Of a stretch of DNA of 64,000 nt, positions 23,152 to 36,800 are shown one piece after another. This DNA comes from Nematostella vectensis. Taxonomy: Eukaryota > Cnidaria > Anthozoa > Actiniaria > Edwardsiidae. The DNA lies in NCBI RefSeq assembly GCF_932526225.1, contig NC_064041.1, positions 6,965,042 through 7,029,041 of the forward strand, given 5' to 3'. The notes under the pieces are model-generated. The model saw only the letters and a program-made list of their open reading frames with translations. It did not search any database and was not told the origin of the DNA. The position numbers and the translations under genes were made by a program. Position 1 is the stretch's first letter; every line of letters starts with the position of its first letter.

Positions 23152-23599
23152 ACTGCTTACACATGGTGCATGTTGTGTTGTCATTTAACCATGGCAACTA
23201 GATGATCAGGTTTGTAATATTTTGTTTCGCAGGATTAGCAGAAAACGTTTTGGAAACAACAACTAAGTAACAGTGAGTCAAAAGAGATAACTACGGCTCC
23301 AAAGATTAGTATTCTGTCCTTTCAAAGAAAGCCCACGCGAAATGGAAAAAAGAGAATAAACCGCGCGCGGCTGGGGAGTCGAGCAGTTGAAGGTCCCTTT
23401 TCTTCTTTTTTCTCTTTTCGGCCATCGAACCCATATCGTAGGAAGGGGTTTCTATTGCTTGCTACGCAGGCTTTCTAGCCACGGGCTATCTCCTTAGCCT
23501 AATATTAGGTGAAATATTAAAATAATGATTCTTTTCCTTTTTAAATCTTGTATATATCAGACTAGAATTATGTAATAATTATTAGCACAGCTTGGCCTT

Positions 23600-24110
23600 A
23601 TTTGATCGGGTTAAGAGAGCTATGTGGTCGGGTAAGAGGTTTGGTTTATTTCCTTAACGCATTACGTGGTCGGGTTAAAAGGGCTGGCCTATCCTTCTTG
23701 CCGAACTATGAGGTCGGGTTAGAAGGGTTGGTTTATCCTTTTGGCCGAAGTATGTGGTCGGGTTAAAAGGGTTAGTTTATCCTTCTGGCCGAAGTATGTG
23801 GTCGGGTTAAAAGGGTTAGTTTATACTTCTTGCCGAACTATGTGGTCGGGATAAGAGGGCCGGTTTATCATTCTTGCCGAACTATGTGGTCGGGTTAAAA
23901 GGGCTGGTCTATTCTTTTTGCTGTACCCGCGGTCGGGTTACGAGGGTTGGTTCATTTCCTTGCCACACTCCGTGGTCGGGTTAAAAGGGTTGGTTTATCC
24001 TTCTGGTCGAAGTATGTGGTCGGGTTAAAAGGGTTAGTTTATCTTTCTTGCCGAACTATGTCGGGTTAAAAGGGCTGGTCTATTCTTTTTGCTGTACCCG
24101 TGGCCGGAAA
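23600..24110. repeat. 44-bp minisatellite, about 11 copies
   Basis: Units near GTGGTCGGGTTAAAAGGGTT plus GGTTTATCCTTCTTGCCGAA, with moderate divergence. Confidence 0.9.
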
Positions 24111-24256
24111 CAAGGGTTCATTTCCTCGCCGCGCTTCGTGGTCTGGATCGTGCTGAGTTGCTGCGTCCCCCAGATCGCCCCTCGCCTCCCAGCATCACTA
24201 GCGCACTCACAGCGGGTGAGACTAGGTCCTGGAAACATAGCGATTACAAAGCATAT

Positions 24257-24520
24257 CAATCAATGGCTGTCGTTTTTCTACATGGTCTAAAAGAGCCTGG
24301 GGCGAGCGCGCGGGCCTGTGATATTCTAAAATGTTCGGGATTAGGCTCCATTTCCAAGATGACTGCCAGCAAAATCGTAGTAAACACGAATTCCTGCAAG
24401 TTTACTTGGAAATTCTCGACTTACAAAGCTCTAGAGGGATAAAAAAGCGAGAAAAAAAAAATGATTGAAGCGGACTCCCAAGTATGGTTTGTAATGCCTG
24501 ATAAGGAAATGATCGAAAAT
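24257..24520 (+). repeat. Dispersed repeat, copy B
   Basis: Second copy of the family seen at 820-1,072, same orientation, clearly diverged. Confidence 0.7.
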
Positions 24521-24844
24521 AGACTGATATGTGAGTCAGAGGTAGTCGATTTTTACGATACTTCACAGAGGTAATTAAAATGATCACTTCTAACAGCTGG
24601 ATGAGTCTCGTGTGTTTTTATTGTGAATTTGTTACAAGGGATAGCCTGGGTCAAGCCCCGGCTAAAAATCAATCAACAGGAGTTATTTTTTCGTTTAAGA
24701 TGAGATGGACATAACAACAACTTTAGCAAACAAACAACGATAACAACTAGAATCAATGAACCAAAAAAAAAAAAAAAAAAACAATATAGCAACAAGAACA
24801 ACGAGAACAGCAATGAACAAACTGTTTTTTTTTTCTTGTTATAA

Positions 24845-27800
24845 CTAATCGATCATTCGACCTACCTCGTTTGAGGAGAACTGCTGTTTTGCCTCTGCGA
24901 GTACACTCGCTACTTTGAGTGATTTCATGGTCTCTCTGATCTCATCTGGAAAAAGGTAGCCATTAGCGAAATTAATGAAATGCCCATTAGCGGCAAGCGT
25001 CGCTAAATGCCTACAGTCATCACAGCTGTAGCAGGCTTCGAAGCCACTGCTGAAAAACGCAAGACTAGTTCCAGTACCGCGCGGTTAAACCAGCCTTTCT
25101 GTTTTGAAATGGCGGCGTTTTACCGGCGAACTGTCACATTTTGGCGAATGCTAAGAAAACTACACCAAACCTAAGGCTATAATTTTCTTTATGACTCCCT
25201 CATTGTCACACAAATCTGTCATCTTTTGTACAGTGTGGTTTTAATGCTGTACAGTAAGTCAAAACAGCGACTGAAGTCAGCCTTTTCGTACTTTTACTCG
25301 AACGATTCAACAATACGATTGTGCTTGTTTTCGCCAGACCACGCGCTGTCGGCTTCGAAATATTGAGGGGAGGGGGCACAATACAGAAACAAAGACAATA
25401 GGCCACGCCCTTACTGGGAATTTCCTTACAATTTTTGGAAATATTAGGGGACACGTCTTCCCAGTGTTCCACCCCCTGTTACGGCTCTGGCCATCTGTCG
25501 ATAAAATGTATGGATTCATTTCCTCTAGATGACACAAAGCGTATAGCGATTCGACGGTGCGGAATCAATCAAACGGTCGCAAATCTTCTTTATCAGCCAA
25601 TAACCATATTTTTTTTCATAAAAAATACCTCAAGAAAATTATAAAAGTAAAAAAAAGGCATTTCAACTGATTATAGTTCCACGCCCACCGCTGCGACCAG
25701 CTTCTTTTTAAGTTCAGAGAGCTAGAAATGTTCTTATAGAACATGTCTAATAGAACAAAACTTACCATATTCTACGAGTTCGGAGAACAGGACGCAAATA
25801 TTCTCCACGACTTCTTCGTTTTGCTTGTGATTTCTTTAAAGAATTAGGCACAAAATGAAGGGAATTGAATTGAAAACAAAAGTCAGAGCATAAAATTTGA
25901 ATATACGATGTTATTATGTGACCACCTACTTGTATGCGTTTATAAGCAGCTGGATTCCTGTTCCGTCTTCAAAACTCAAAAGCTGGTAGGCGCATGATTC
26001 TGTGAATAATAGCATATATTTTCATCTCTGTTGAAATTCAGCTCCTTAAATCACGATAAAGTTATGATTAAGATTATTACGATGTTAGGTGGTGATAATG
26101 TGGTGATGATGACGAAGACGATTATAATGAAACTTGACGACGAATATCCCTTAGGGGAGTCTGAATTTTAACACCACCTCCCCCTTCCGATGGCGACGAT
26201 GGTGAATATGGCGACGATGGTGAATATGGCGACGATGGTGAATATGGCGACGATGGTGAATATGGCGACGATGCTGAATATGGCGACGATGGTGAATATG
26301 GCGACGAAGTGAATATGGCGACGATGGTGAATATGGCGATAATTTTGCTGTTGATGGTGGTTGTGATTGGAATGACAATGTTGATAATAATAATCATGTC
26401 CCATACCATCTGCTTCCACAATGCTTGCCAAAGCCATACAGGCATTCTTGATAACTTTGTGCTCCTGCAAAAAAAGTGAAGAGTACATCCTAATCAATCA
26501 CTACTTATCAGTCTGTGGTACTGCGCATGTCTGGAGTCAGTATTTATTGTAGGCTATTAATCGTCTACAAACAGTTGAACTTTAAGCTGTCAATGCCTTG
26601 TTAAAAAAACATGCAATCTTTTATTGAAAACTATGTTTTTTGACAGTTTGTGCTAATTACCTTTGAATTTAAGACTCCCACATGTACCGAAGGCTCATAA
26701 GTCAATCTAGAATTTGACTGAAATTATTTGTGTCCGGGCCGGAAAGCTATTGCAAAGCTCTTACCAATGACACTGCCCCTTTAAAGGTTCGTGCAATGAA
26801 CCAAGCTAAAAAAATAACGGTTCCACTTATATGCCAAATAGGGGCATAGCTTTACAAAGTTTATCCAAACAAAGCTAGCAACAGATAATGTTTGGAGAAA
26901 CTGTGAAGCTTTCCTGATGTGAGTGAAAGCATTCATTTATAGAGATCTAACCTTTTTGTGTGTTTGAATGGCTGTCATCAGAAGTCCCACCGTTTCCATA
27001 TCAGCCATAGACTCGATGTTGTCATCTACAAAAGTTTAAGTAAATTATGCAAAGAAACAGTGCGCCCTTGAAGAGATAGGACTCTACCCGTTGAACATCA
27101 ACCTCAATAGGTTTGTGAAATAATAGAGATATTGCGCAAGACCTAATTGGTGGATTTTCATAGTGTCAAGGTTATGCATGTTAAGGTCATGTGATGACGC
27201 AGCATAAACATCCGAAAATATCATTCTCTTGGGCGAGCAGCCTAATCCCAGATGTACTGTTCGGGACTCCTGTGGTTGGCCGTGGACGAGAGGTCCCGGG
27301 GAGAAGTTTCAGGTGACGTGATATCATCAATCACAGGAGATCCGAAACATCGCAGGAAACCCAAATAGAACATCAGGGACTAGACCAGAGAGAGTGAGAA
27401 GTATCGAATTTGGGTTTTCCATATTTTGTCCTCCCATTTATCATCCTCTTTGATCATCCACTGTAAACTGTCTCCGTTTAACAACTGTACATCCCCAAAC
27501 CTTACCTTCCATCGAAAGGGACCACAATGCACTGCAGGCTGCCTCTACGAGGTCCACAACACCCGAGTGCCTCTCCATTGCGTTACACACATCATGCAAT
27601 CCACGCTCCTCCGTCACGATTTTACAATTGGACTCTAGGGAAACAAATTTAATCATTTTTAATTAATTAAAATAGCCAGAATCTCGAGCTACCCGTTAGC
27701 ATTACATATTCTAAATACATAAATTAAACCCCTATTTTTGTCTCATTTTTTGTAGCCACTACTTTTATTATCTTTATCATCAAAGCCACCATCAAAATAA

Positions 27801-30800
27801 CAAACAATATAATATCAACACCACCACAATCATCATCATCATCATTATTGCTCAAAAAAGTTAAGAAAATATCTTGACAATTATCATAATCATAGTTGTC
27901 ATCATCATCATTAGAAGTTCTAATCGTCCATATAAGAAAACTCTAATAGTAAACAGGAGAAATCATCGTCGTTGTTGTCATCCCCCCGTCACTATCGACA
28001 TTATTGTCCTTCTAATATCAGGGCAAGAGTAGAATTGTTTCCCCCATCAATATATACACTAATAACCTGCATGAAAGAACACACATTTCGGGATTCATTA
28101 CCTATATATATACAACTATTTTAATTAACGTTGTCGGTGCAAATGGCGAATGGCAATTTCTAAATGGCAGTTCTACGACCGAAAGGTGCTTATGGGTATT
28201 GTTTATTTATGAAAATAAAGGTGCTAAATAAATTCAAGCGATGTCTGAACCATAAATTAATTACATGGAAAGTTCTATGTTTTATCTATATGTTTTTGAA
28301 TTTTGGAGTAAATATTTTGGGATTCATGGGTCCCTTCGGTCGTAGAACTGCCATTTGTCATTCGCCATTTGCACTGACAACGTTTTTTTAAAAAAGGTTG
28401 CACCCGCGAATCTATGTATCGCAACCCGTAGTGGCTCATGGGTAACGTATAAATGGCTGAATCCTGGTCTCCGAAAGCCGTGTGAACGTTTAGAGGTGCA
28501 TCAACAAGAATGCTAAAGCTTGTATAAGAATAAACATGTGTTTGTTCTTATTTACGCTTATATTTCTATTTATTTGATACCCATGAAGCACTGCGGGCAA
28601 GGACACATTAATTCTCAGTGTGCACCGGCCTTATTTAAAATAGGTATATACATGAAAACAATGTGTGTATGTTTTTTTCCAGGCTGGATGTATAAACCAA
28701 AATGTCAACCTGGATATTCTTAACCCACATGTCCCTGCATGCGAGTTTGATTGTACTCACCGTTCACCGCTAAACTCCAGAGAGCCCCACAACAGTTGGC
28801 GTTTATCTCTGAGTTATCAGGAAAGGCCCTCATGGCGGCCAAGACGTCCTGCACACCGCCTTGCTTACCAATAACCTCAGCGGCGGCCTCTAGAGGAGAG
28901 AAGAAACAACAAGCATAAGAACACATGTACACAGCAAACATTAATTGACAGTAGAAGTTCATAAAAGCATTGTTTACGAAAAGAACAGTTGCCCCTACCG
29001 TCAGCGGAAAAGGCCATCAAAAGCTGACATGCGGCGGTTTGCAGTTCAGCAGACCCAGCGTGGGACTGAAACAACAGCAAAAAACATTTCACACACTACG
29101 TATTAATCCTATAAGGCTCTGTATTACATTTAGCCTGCGTAGCAAGCCGAAAGAGTTGGAAAAGGAGAGACGCGGTACTTGAACTAGTCTTGCGTTTTTC
29201 AGCACTGTCTACGCAGGCTAGATTACACTAACCTCATTTGCACTTGTATAAAGGGGGTACTTCATAAAAGGGGTTGCTTACTTAAATCTAAATACATGGT
29301 AAAGTGGATTTTATTTACTGTCGCCTTTTGAAAAGGCAGCACACGATAGATCTCTTTTTTTCCTAGGAGAAATAAGCGAGGCAGGTGGGATTAATGGATG
29401 GCAGGATAATAATAAACACTCAGCTATTTAATCCCTGTCGGTTCGATGCGAATGCTGATGCGAATGGTGTTTGCGCGATACCCTATAACAGGGTATCCGT
29501 GATCCGATCCCTGGGCTAAGAAAATTATCCCTTATTCCAAAATTGTGTGAGATTGTGATCCCTTATTCCATATAAATCTGATCGTGATCCCTTATTCTGG
29601 GCAAATGATCCCTGATCCTTCAAAATTGATCCCAATATTTTGGAAATGATCCTAGCGCAACCAACATAACTTTGATCTCAAAATAAAGCTAGTTACTACC
29701 CTGCTATAAATACAACAAGGTAAACGACGAGTGCTAGTGTGTCTCACCCTCATCGCCAGTAAGATCGGTCGTATGATATCCGCTGTGTACATGACGTCAT
29801 TCTCGTCAGCTGGAAAATAAAACGTCAAGAATCAAACTCATTGCTCATGGCTGCTTCATGTCAAAGGTACTTGTTGGCTTCATAATTTGTGATAAAGCCT
29901 GTTCATAATTTGTGATTATCATTCAGAGTTTATTCGGAAACGTGTTCTTTTTGAACATTTGAAATTCTGGGGCGCGCAACGGACAATGTGTAATATGAAC
30001 CTTGGAGTTCGCGAGTAAAAACATAACCCTAAATGAGGGCTGACCAGTAGGTAAATAGTGGTCAATGTTGAAGGTTCCTATTGTGCAGCTACATTGATAT
30101 GAATCCAGGGCTGCCGACCCGGACATGGAAAAAATAGGGGAGGGGGGCACGATACAAGCGACCATATGAAAAAACGTTGTCGTTTTTGGGGTCTGGTACC
30201 TAGGAATCTTTGTTTTTTTTTTCAAAACTTTCTCCATTGACTAAAGATGGTCACAGTCACTGTTTTTCTCTTCTGATTACAAGTATAAAGTTTAAGAAGC
30301 ACGTATCACAGGATACGGCAACCTTAAAAATGACAAGAATCATACGGTTTTTCCAAACAAGGAATATATTAGTTTCCTTATATGGAAGTGACCGCGTTTG
30401 GCAAAAACTACAACTTTTGGCTAAGTTTTCTTGATATGTATGAAAAAATAGGGGGTAGGGGGAGGGGTGTGCCACGGGCCCCTTGTCTCCGCACTTTTCC
30501 TGACAAGGGGTCTTACCTGTTGGAAGAAGGTTGATAAAAATCTTGCACGCCTTTATCTGGATTTGGATGTTACTCCTTCCGGCTGCCATAGTGAGGGCTA
30601 TAGTCTTTTTTGTGGCTGCATTTAGCGTTACATCTGGAAAGAATCACAAAATGAATAATAGAGTAAAAAAGGTTGCATTCTAAAAACCCATGTAACGCTG
30701 CCCTTAAAGCCGCATTGTCACTAGGTTACTTCCGGTAGATTACGTAACAATCTGCGATGATTTTTATCGAGGACGCGAAAAATATTTCAAAATATTGAAA

Positions 30801-33800
30801 GCAGTGTGTCTATTGGGAGTTTCTTTGAGGATGTGATCGATAATTTAGAGCGGATGGCCTGTTAAATATCTCGGATTCTAATAGATTCTTTTGTCTTGTA
30901 ATGGTTGATGTTTCCGTCGCTTTAAGAAGGCAAAGCATTTCATTTACTTATTGTTCGAAGGAAGAATAAGTCTTAAGCATCAACATATTGGATGGTACTA
31001 CTGCTCTGGAAGTAAACGGGTGGCAATGCGGCTTTAATGCTTCCCCTTGTGCTTCATAGGTATCAAACACACGAGCAGATCACCGTATATAAAAACATTC
31101 AGATTTGCAAAGCTATAGCGTCTTCGTTCATGGCCCTGTAAACACTCGCATGGTTTCCAGAGACAAGGACTTAGCAATCGAGCTAGCGGGAGTTCAAGTT
31201 ATCAACTATCGTATTAGCGAGTTTTTATAATACACAAAAGAAGGCACTCCAACGTTAGCACCCTAAACACTTAGAAGCAGCGGCACACGTAAATTTATGT
31301 GGCAAAAATGTTCCAAGTATCCCGTGATAAGCGACATGAGAAGGAGATAATCTCATAATCGCATTATGAACGAAGCAAAGCCGTACCTGGCTTTCTTGTG
31401 TGGGTTTCTATGAACTTCAAAGCTTCAACCTTTAAAAATGATAAACTGTTAGTGGTGCTCCTCAATATTCCAAGACTTAGAAAAGAATAATATAGCCATA
31501 TAATAAAAAGCAGATAAAAGAGAAAAAAATCAGTGCTCTGGGTCCGTCCATCAGTCCGGTTACGGATTGTGATTTTTTCCTGATTGTACAAACCTGGCAC
31601 TCCGGTTCTTTGTTTTCTTTCATGTATTCTGGACAAAAGTATTTTAGTTAGGTAAGCATTTTAATTTGTTGTTGAAACAACATAACCTTTACAATCAACA
31701 ATGAACAACTGAAAATACTAGAAGCCCGTGTCCCCACAATATTTAAAAAAATTACAAGGAAAGGCATGGATGTGCTACCAATTTTTTTTTTAAGAAAAAA
31801 AAAGTGAAATTAAAATGTTTAAATGTTTCTGTATCGTGACCCACCCCAATATTTCAAGGCCTGCTACATATCTGAGACACCAATTAACAATATTTTTCCA
31901 ACGACGACAAAAGCTGTCTACAAACGTATCACTAACAAAAATAAATAACAACAACAAAACTTCCACCAACGATAATGCCAATTTAGGTTTTGATTAATTG
32001 CAACATTTCCCGCCACACCTCACTTATCACTCTCGCTAAACAACAAGCAACACCTCCCACCACACCTCAGACACTTATAACTCTCGCAACAGAACAGCAG
32101 TACCAGTAACAGAAGCCGCAATAGCAAAGCAAGCCCGTCTAAGATCGGGCGAGGACTTACTTAACACTCCCGCGATCCCCTTGTCTTTTGGTACCGGTTT
32201 GATTTGACCTGAGAAGCAACCAAATTAGTAACTGGGTAAGCTTTAAAGGGTCCTGAGGGAGCGGCTACCAATGACAACAACGTCAGACAGGGGCGTGATT
32301 TTTCTTCGTCTGATGTCGGAGTGGGATCAATTTGGAAAAGCATAGTCACGGGAATTAAGCCCAGGCCCCTTCCCCACATCACATAAAACTGCTTGACTAA
32401 ACGATTCGTACACAGTCACAATTAACTCACTTTTCTTTTTGTCGCCTTGGGAATGAGAGTGATCGAGGCAATAAATAGCAAAAATAAAAACTATTAATAT
32501 ATTGAAATAATATAAAAATCAACATCAGATAAATAATAAAAACATCATATGCAAACAATAAATCTAAAGCAAGTAATAATATCAATGAAGTGAAGGGAAG
32601 AAGCAATAAAATAGGTAAAATTGCTGAGTTTTCCACTTCCTTTGCTTGTGAAAATGATCCTTTTTTTCAACAATATTGCTGCTATTACACCATGTTTGAT
32701 GAATCTTCAATGCAAAATGTTTCTTGGCGATAATCGCAACAACATATTGATGGCCATCAAGCCTACCTCCTTTTGACGCAGCACTTTTGGAAGATTGTGT
32801 ATTTGTTCCTTTTGCTAGTTCCACACAGCTTTTAATATATGGCATTTCTAATAGTTCTCTGTAAAGGAAAAGGATACAAAAACTTTTGGTTACACGAATC
32901 TGAAAGTAATTTCTGTTTTCCTTATAAATTAGTTTTACATGGGTGGAAGAAGGATTTCCAATTATAGGGAGTTGAAGCAAGTATTTCAAGAGATCCATGT
33001 ACCCTACAATAAAACATGACCCCATTTTATTGATAAATGAGAAAATATTACATTGATAGGATGCCAATACTAAAATGATAAGATATTTCAATATTCGAAA
33101 TAAAACCAGAAGCAAACAGTGTAAAAAAGCTTTCTGTATATCGTCACCATAAACAACTATCATCACCATCACCATTCAACACCACCATCATCGCCATCAC
33201 CATCACCATCACCATCGCCATCGTCATCTCCATAGCCATCACCATCATCATAATTATTGTACATCAATGTCTCACATGGCCTTATTCTCAGAACAGGGAC
33301 ATACTTTGCAGTGGGGCGTTGCTGGAAGTTCCGTCTAAGCATCGTACGGATGACAGAGCAGAGGTCATTGCCAGACTTGTAAATCTGACGAGAAGACGAT
33401 ATGATCCGCGATTACAAAACAAGGCAGTTGGATCCTTTGAATACCATAATTAAAATTGAAAGACGAACTGTGAAAGGAAATAAGGTGTAGAAGGTTTATC
33501 CGAAAGACTGGAAACACAGGAGAAACAAACTCAATCCACTTGGAACACCAAATTCAAATCCAGTCCATAGTACCTTGCCATTTGACTTGTGTGCAAAATG
33601 TTATAACATTTTTTTTTTCAAAAAGACCATTGAGTCGGGCATTTGGAATGGACCTATATAATTTAACTTAGCTACGCGCACGCGCATTGTAGCACTTAGG
33701 ATTTCACTTCTTCGGTTTTAAAGAAAATTCAATGGTTTATATGAGCTATACAATGTTGTTGACTTTTATTTTAGCCAAGCTAAGAAAGCTTAGAAAGAAC

Positions 33801-36800
33801 TCGAAATTTCTTTAAACCGTAGAAATGAGCTCCCTGTGATTGTAACAAGCTTGATTTACCGGTTTGACCTGTCTCAGTATATCCTCCAGAGTTTCTGGGT
33901 TGCTTTTGATTTGGAATAAACACGAGGACATTTCTGCAGACTTTGAAGAGAAACAAATCAACAATGAATGAAGCATCCATGCAAACATGAAGCCCTTTGC
34001 GCAAACGAAATGCGTGACTAATAACACGATCCCATTATCAAGGCCATATTTTAGAGACCACGTGACCTAACTGGGAGAAACTAAACACTTAATGAAAAAA
34101 ATGAATTCTGGCTTTTTTCGTAAGCGCTGAATATGTTGATTTTTGTTCTGTTATTTTGACGCTAAAAGCCTGAGCGCGCGCAAGTTTGCCACCCAAACAA
34201 TCACGTGATCTCTTAGCGCAAGTCCCCTATTATTTTCATATACGAGAGTTGGCCAGAGCAATGAAAAATATACCAGAAATATATTGGGGTAAATAAAATA
34301 CCGAATAATGACTTACTCTTAGAATATTAAACGGTATATTTTACTACCATTTCCGTTCAACCTTGGAGCTTGACAAATTTTTCGCGTTGTTTCCGATTCA
34401 AACTAACACGTTCGGTCGAGAATTCATCATGTTTCTATTTCTCTGATTGGTTGATAAATAAAAGAAGAAATACCAACGAGTAGCCAATCAGGGAGCGAGA
34501 ATTCTCGACCAAACGTTCAAGTTTGAAATGTAAACAACGCGAACAATTGTCAAAGCTTGTCAGGGTTGAACGAAAATGGTAGTATTTGTTTTCAACAAAG
34601 ATAGAATAGATAATGTAATGAATGCATACACGTTTCATTTCATCAGCAATGCAAAGAAATGCTAACAGTATATAAATAAACGTTTACATTAAAACGCATA
34701 GACACGTTTACATTACTTTAAAAGAAGCGTTTACAGCATGAAAAAAAGTTTTCAGTATGAAAAAACGTTTGCAGCATGAAAAGAAGCGGTTACAGTATGT
34801 AAAGAAACGTTTACAGTATGAAAAGATACGTTTACAGTATGAAAAGATACGTTTAAAATATGAAAAGATACGTTTAAAATATGAAAAGAAACGTTTACAG
34901 TATGTAAAAACGTTTGCAGTATGAAAAGAAACGTTTACAATATGAAAAGATACGTTTACAGTATGTAAAAACGTTTGCAGTATGAAAAGAAACGTTTACA
35001 ATATGAAAATATACGTTTACAGTATGAAAATATACGTTTACAGTATGTAAAAACGTTTGCAGTATGAAAAGAAACGTTTACAATATGAAAGAATCCATTT
35101 ACAGTATGAAAAGATACGTTTACAGTATGAAAATATACGTTTACAGTTTGTCAAAAAACGTTTGCAGCATATAAAGAAACGTTTACAGTATGTAAAAAAA
35201 CGTTTGCAGCATGAAAAGAAGCGTTTACAGTATTTGAAGAAACGTTTGCAGCATCAAAAAAACATTTACAGTATGTAAAAAATCGTTTGCAGCATGAAAA
35301 GATACGTTTACAGTATAAAAAGAGACGTTTTCAGTATACAAGAAAAGACAGCAGTGATAGCAATAACTCACATCCATGATTTTACACGTGGCCATCTCAA
35401 GAATGATACAACCTAGAGACCACACGTCGCTTCTTTCGTCGTATCTATGGCAACATCAAGGCGTCCTATCATTTGCTATTGGATGGAGTAACATCTTGTA
35501 TTTTGCTAGTACTTGTATGTACGTATACACCCGCGTAACCCAAAGGTATTAGCAACAAGAGAGCCATTATATGAATGTGTTTTTTTTTTGGAGTACTGTA
35601 CAGGCGCTTACCAGGGGTGCGCAGGGTGCGTGAGCATTCCCCTTGACCGCATTCGGAGACAATCCTTATTGAAAGATCGTCAAATATTATCCTTTTTCCA
35701 TAAGATACCTTTGGCTGCTGTTTCCGTCGGCCCGCCGTAGGTAAACTGGTGCTTGCCGCACACTGTGTGTATGTTTTGGCAGTATCATATGTATGTTAAC
35801 CCCTGCGTACCTCTGGTATAAGAAACAAACCATGGGACAAAACAACGCAGGACCGGGTGTCGTCTATAGTTATCATCAAGGATACGGTTTCTCAAGCACT
35901 TCCGGGGCCATCCAATTCATTGTACCTGCACACACATAGAACAACAGTAAGCACAGGTAACGAGAAATAGGGTAAAGCTTTTAATATTGATTCCCTATTT
36001 CCTCACCTACGGTAGTCCGTGTTCTTGTTCTGACGTCATCCATTATGGCAGCAACTCCGAAATCACCTAAAACATGACAATAACAAGAGGATAAATAATC
36101 AAACTATTCTTATTTTTACTTTTAGGCTTAGTTCAAACGTCGTATGAGCCGTATTCAATGCAAATGCATGCAAATGAATCGAGTCGATTGTTTTATTTTC
36201 ATTTGCACGCATTTGCATTGAATACGGCTCACGACGTTTTGTGCTTAGGCTAAGCGGCATTTCAGGGGGTTAAAAAATCAATTCCTTCAGTGGAAAAAAA
36301 AATACATTTGTAAGTTATGCGCAATATTTTGTGTTGTTTTATATTGCTCTGTTGTATTTATGTTTCTCACAACTTTGGAGTTTCCTTTCAGTTTTATACT
36401 GCTTCCTTTTGTTTTCGAAAACCAAGTAATGGGTTTCAATAATAAAAGGCGCCGTACCGATTGATATCGCCCCAGATTCGGCTAGGAAGATATTACTTGG
36501 CTTTAAATCTCTGAAAGACAGCAACAACAACAAAAAAAAAGGATTTGAATACAGCAACAAAAAAACGGATTTGAATGTATAATGAGCAGTTCTAAGTAAA
36601 CAAAGAACAGTGCGCGTAGACAATGAACAATTATAAGAAAACAAAGAATAAGTGCGCGTAGACAATGAACAATTATGAGCAAACAAAAAATGTGCGCGTA
36701 GACAAAAAACAATAATAAGAAAACAAAGAATAGTGCGCGTAGACAATGAGCAATCATGAGAAAACAAAGAACAGTGCGCGTAGACAATGATCAATAATAA

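Larger units (their letters stand above)
24845..31628 (-). other. Armadillo-like repeat exons of the STKLD1-like gene
   Basis: Exons read as successive helical repeats, for example TIALTMAAGRSNIQIQIKAC, LQTAACQLLMAFSADG, INANCCGALWSLAVNG, VEAACSALWSLSMEG, IKNACMALASIVEADG and SCAYQLLSFED. The recurring A-C/G-x-A-L-W-x-L-x pattern is typical of armadillo-type repeats, which bind partner proteins. Most repeat exons start and end in phase 1 near the Gly after the third helix. Confidence 0.75.

Noticed and set aside
26122-26497. Ser/Pro/His-rich frames in the STKLD1-like intron
   Set aside because: Generated by the 18-bp tandem repeat; the real exon is only 26,407-26,464.
35057-35278. Coiled-coil-like frame RLQYEKK
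   Set aside because: Artefact of a 21-bp repeat lying in an intron of the opposite-strand kinase gene.
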